Below, piece by piece: positions 62,333 to 64,000 of a stretch of 64,000 bases of DNA. Positions within the stretch are counted from its first letter, which is position 1. Each line of letters opens with the position of its first letter. The translations under genes were made by a program, and so were the position numbers. Below the pieces are notes generated by a model. That model did no database searches and was not told where the DNA came from. It was given only the letters and a program-made list of their open reading frames with translations. The stretch comes from Phascolarctobacterium sp. (GTDB lineage: Bacteria; Bacillota; Negativicutes; Acidaminococcales; Acidaminococcaceae): contig NZ_JAUNOQ010000007.1 in assembly GCF_030531065.1 (NCBI RefSeq), forward strand, positions 1-64,000, given 5' to 3'.

Positions 62333-63556
62333 TTAAACGACCTGGAAAATATAAAATTTAAGATAATTTGTTTCCGGCACGGACCACAGAATAGGATGAT
62401 CCGGAGCCTGCTGCCGCGCTTCAATCTGCCGCAGGGACACATTGGCGTCCTTGGCAGCTTCCCTGAGCATTTCCACAAAATATTCTTCCTTCATAAAATG
62501 CGAGCAGGAGCAGGTTGCCAAATAACCGCCGCGGGGTAGCAGCTTCATAGCCTTCAAATTGATTTCTTTATAGCCGCGGATTGCATTTTTCACCGTGCTG
62601 CCGGATTTAGTAAAGGCCGGCGGGTCGAGAATAATAAAATCGTACTCCCGCGAATGCTTATTAACCAGCTCGCTAAGCAGATCAAAAACATTGGCCTGCA
62701 AGCCTCGCATCACATGGCCGTAGCCGTTAATCGCGGCGTTATGGTCGGCCATCTGCACGGCCTCCGCGCTGATATCCACCGCCGTAACGGAAGCAGCGCC
62801 GCCCTGCGCCGCGTTCAAAGCGAAAGACCCGGTGTGCGTAAAGCAATCCAAAACGTGTTTGCCCCTGGCAATTTTAGCGATGGCCTGACGGTTGTACTTC
62901 TGGTCCAAAAAGAAGCCCGTCTTTTGCCCGTTCTCCACGTCCACCGTATAGCGAATACCGTTTTCTATAATCTCGGTTGCAGGCAAGCCCGGCTGCGGCA
63001 GCAACGGCGTGGCAAACCACTGCTTGTTTTCTTCCATGCCTTCCAGCAGGCGAATCTTCACATCGTTGCGCTCAAAAATACCGCGGATCTCCTGCCCCAT
63101 TTCCCGCAAAATTTTCAGCAGCAGCTCAAACAGCATTTGCTTGCGCAGCTCGATGCCCAGGGACAAAGTCTGCGTCACCAGCAAATCGTTAAAGCGGTCC
63201 ACGGTCAAGCCGGGAAACATATCCGCTTCGCCAAAAATCAAGCGGCAGCATTTAAAATCCTGCTCGCCCATCACCGTGCGGCGGTAATCCAAAGCGTAGC
63301 GCAAACGCCGCTCCCAAAAAGCCTCGTCAAATTTATCATTCGTATTTGTGGAAATGATACGCACTCTGATTTTCGACGTATCGTTCACAAAGCCCGTTCC
63401 CAAATACTTCCCCTTAGGCGTAACTACGTCTACCAAATCACCATTGGCATAGCCGCCCTCCACATGGGTTACTTCCTCGCCGAACACCCAGGGATGGCCG
63501 CCGCGGGCTGCGCGCTCTCCCTTGGGCGTAAGATAAAATTTCGCATATTTGCGCAT
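62333..63556 (-). CDS. RlmI-like class I SAM-dependent rRNA methyltransferase
   Basis: 407 residues. An N-terminal PUA domain (LTPKGERAARGGHPWVFGEEV) precedes an EEHEE-like central region and a C-terminal Rossmann domain with motif I HVLDCFTHTGSFALNAA and ILDPPAFTKSG in motif IV. The conserved Cys in YLATCSCSHFM fits the m5C-type 23S rRNA enzymes of the RlmI/RlmK group. Probably cotranscribed with the CoA-transferase. Confidence 0.87.
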   Translation of the reverse strand: MRKYAKFYLTPKGERAARGGHPWVFGEEVTHVEGGYANGDLVDVVTPKGKYLGTGFVNDTSKIRVRIISTNTNDKFDEAFWERRLRYALDYRRTVMGEQDFKCCRLIFGEADMFPGLTVDRFNDLLVTQTLSLGIELRKQMLFELLLKILREMGQEIRGIFERNDVKIRLLEGMEENKQWFATPLLPQPGLPATEIIENGIRYTVDVENGQKTGFFLDQKYNRQAIAKIARGKHVLDCFTHTGSFALNAAQGGAASVTAVDISAEAVQMADHNAAINGYGHVMRGLQANVFDLLSELVNKHSREYDFIILDPPAFTKSGSTVKNAIRGYKEINLKAMKLLPRGGYLATCSCSHFMKEEYFVEMLREAAKDANVSLRQIEARQQAPDHPILWSVPETNYLKFYIFQVV

Positions 63557-63590
63557 GATCTACCTCTCACTTTTTCAAAATGGAGCCATA

Positions 63591-64000
63591 TTATTTTTTC
63601 ATCTTCGCAATGCCAAAGCCGGTAAAGCCAAAAATGATCGCGAACACAAAACTGCTGTAGCACAAAACCGTCCAAGGCAGATAACTCAAGGTAGGTACGC
63701 CCAGAGTAGTGGCCATGTAAGTACCGGCTACGGACCAGGGTACTAAAGGCACAGCGCAGGTACCGGCATCCTCCAGAGTACGGGAAAGATTTTTAGGCTC
63801 CAAATTAAACTTTTTATACAAATCGCGGAACATTTCGCCGGGAATTAAAATGGCCAAATAGGAGCTGCCGGTTACAATGCTCATGAACAAAGTGGAGCCT
63901 ACCGTCGCCGTCACCAGCTGCCCTACGGATTTAATCGATTCGATAATGCGCTCCAGCACTACCTCGATGCAGCCCGCTTTGCTGAAAATACCGGCAAAAG
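63591..64000 (-). CDS. NhaC-type Na+/H+ antiporter, C-terminal part
   Basis: The open frame runs off the window at 64000 (visible start ...FAGIFSKAGCIEVV), so only the last 136 or so residues are present. Segments such as SIVTGSSYLAILIPGEMF, LEDAGTCAVPLVPWSVAGTYMATTLGVPTLSYLPW and a final hydrophobic helix are typical of the NhaC C-terminus. Predicted to exchange Na+ (or malate/lactate in some members) for H+. Confidence 0.82.
   Translation of the reverse strand, partial: FAGIFSKAGCIEVVLERIIESIKSVGQLVTATVGSTLFMSIVTGSSYLAILIPGEMFRDLYKKFNLEPKNLSRTLEDAGTCAVPLVPWSVAGTYMATTLGVPTLSYLPWTVLCYSSFVFAIIFGFTGFGIAKMKK

Overview
The window looks like the chromosome of a diderm Firmicute of the class Negativicutes (Acidaminococcaceae / Phascolarctobacterium-like; genus is inference). 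Housekeeping genes are Firmicute-like (rny, recA-recX, hslO, miaB-mutS-mutL-miaA-hfq, an FMN-riboswitch rib operon). A TpsB outer-membrane transporter plus a giant TpsA exoprotein requires an outer membrane. Nearly all genes lie on the minus strand.

Accessory half (about 1-25,000). At the left edge are two Rpn-type nuclease/transposase-like genes sharing a 289-bp duplicated 5' region. Next is a six-gene minus-strand operon (9374 to 1777). It encodes a tail-anchored dynamin-like GTPase fused to 13 Sel1 repeats, a GNAT-like protein, two further dynamin-like GTPases in tandem, and two small related acidic proteins. It starts at a sigma70-type promoter with a G7 tract in its spacer and ends at a clear terminator. 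I know of no described system with this composition, and it is the best candidate here for an undescribed system. Upstream lies a complete Wadjet anti-plasmid operon (jetABCD) with an extra unknown fifth gene. Then comes an island of about 8 kb carrying a type IIG restriction-modification enzyme, a second adenine methyltransferase, a SIR2 NADase-like protein and a HerA ATPase in one operon. The island is bounded by an 85-bp perfect direct repeat of the 3' end of a class III aminotransferase gene, so it appears to have inserted there, but it encodes no recombinase.

Core half (about 25,000-51,000). The order is aminotransferase, divergent polysaccharide deacetylase, xerD, hfq, miaA, an rRNA methyltransferase-like gene, mutL, mutS and miaB (minus). 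A DUF2939-like lipoprotein/membrane protein and a BASS-family transporter (plus) follow. Then come a TVP38 membrane protein, recG, rpmB (plus), a zinc-ribbon protein, rny, recX, recA, hslO and the ribH-ribBA-ribE-ribD operon behind an FMN riboswitch. Several good sigma70-type promoters with 17-bp spacers and intrinsic terminators can be read directly. One promoter upstream of hslO makes either a small RNA or an attenuated leader.

Surface half (about 51,000-64,000). A two-partner secretion locus (tpsB-tpsA, TpsA 2,450 aa with GLUG repeats) is followed by a PepSY protein, a CaiB/BaiF CoA-transferase, an RlmI-like methyltransferase and the end of an NhaC-type antiporter cut by the window. The tpsB promoter has the same G7 spacer tract as the dynamin operon, which suggests that both loci are phase-variable or share a promoter class.
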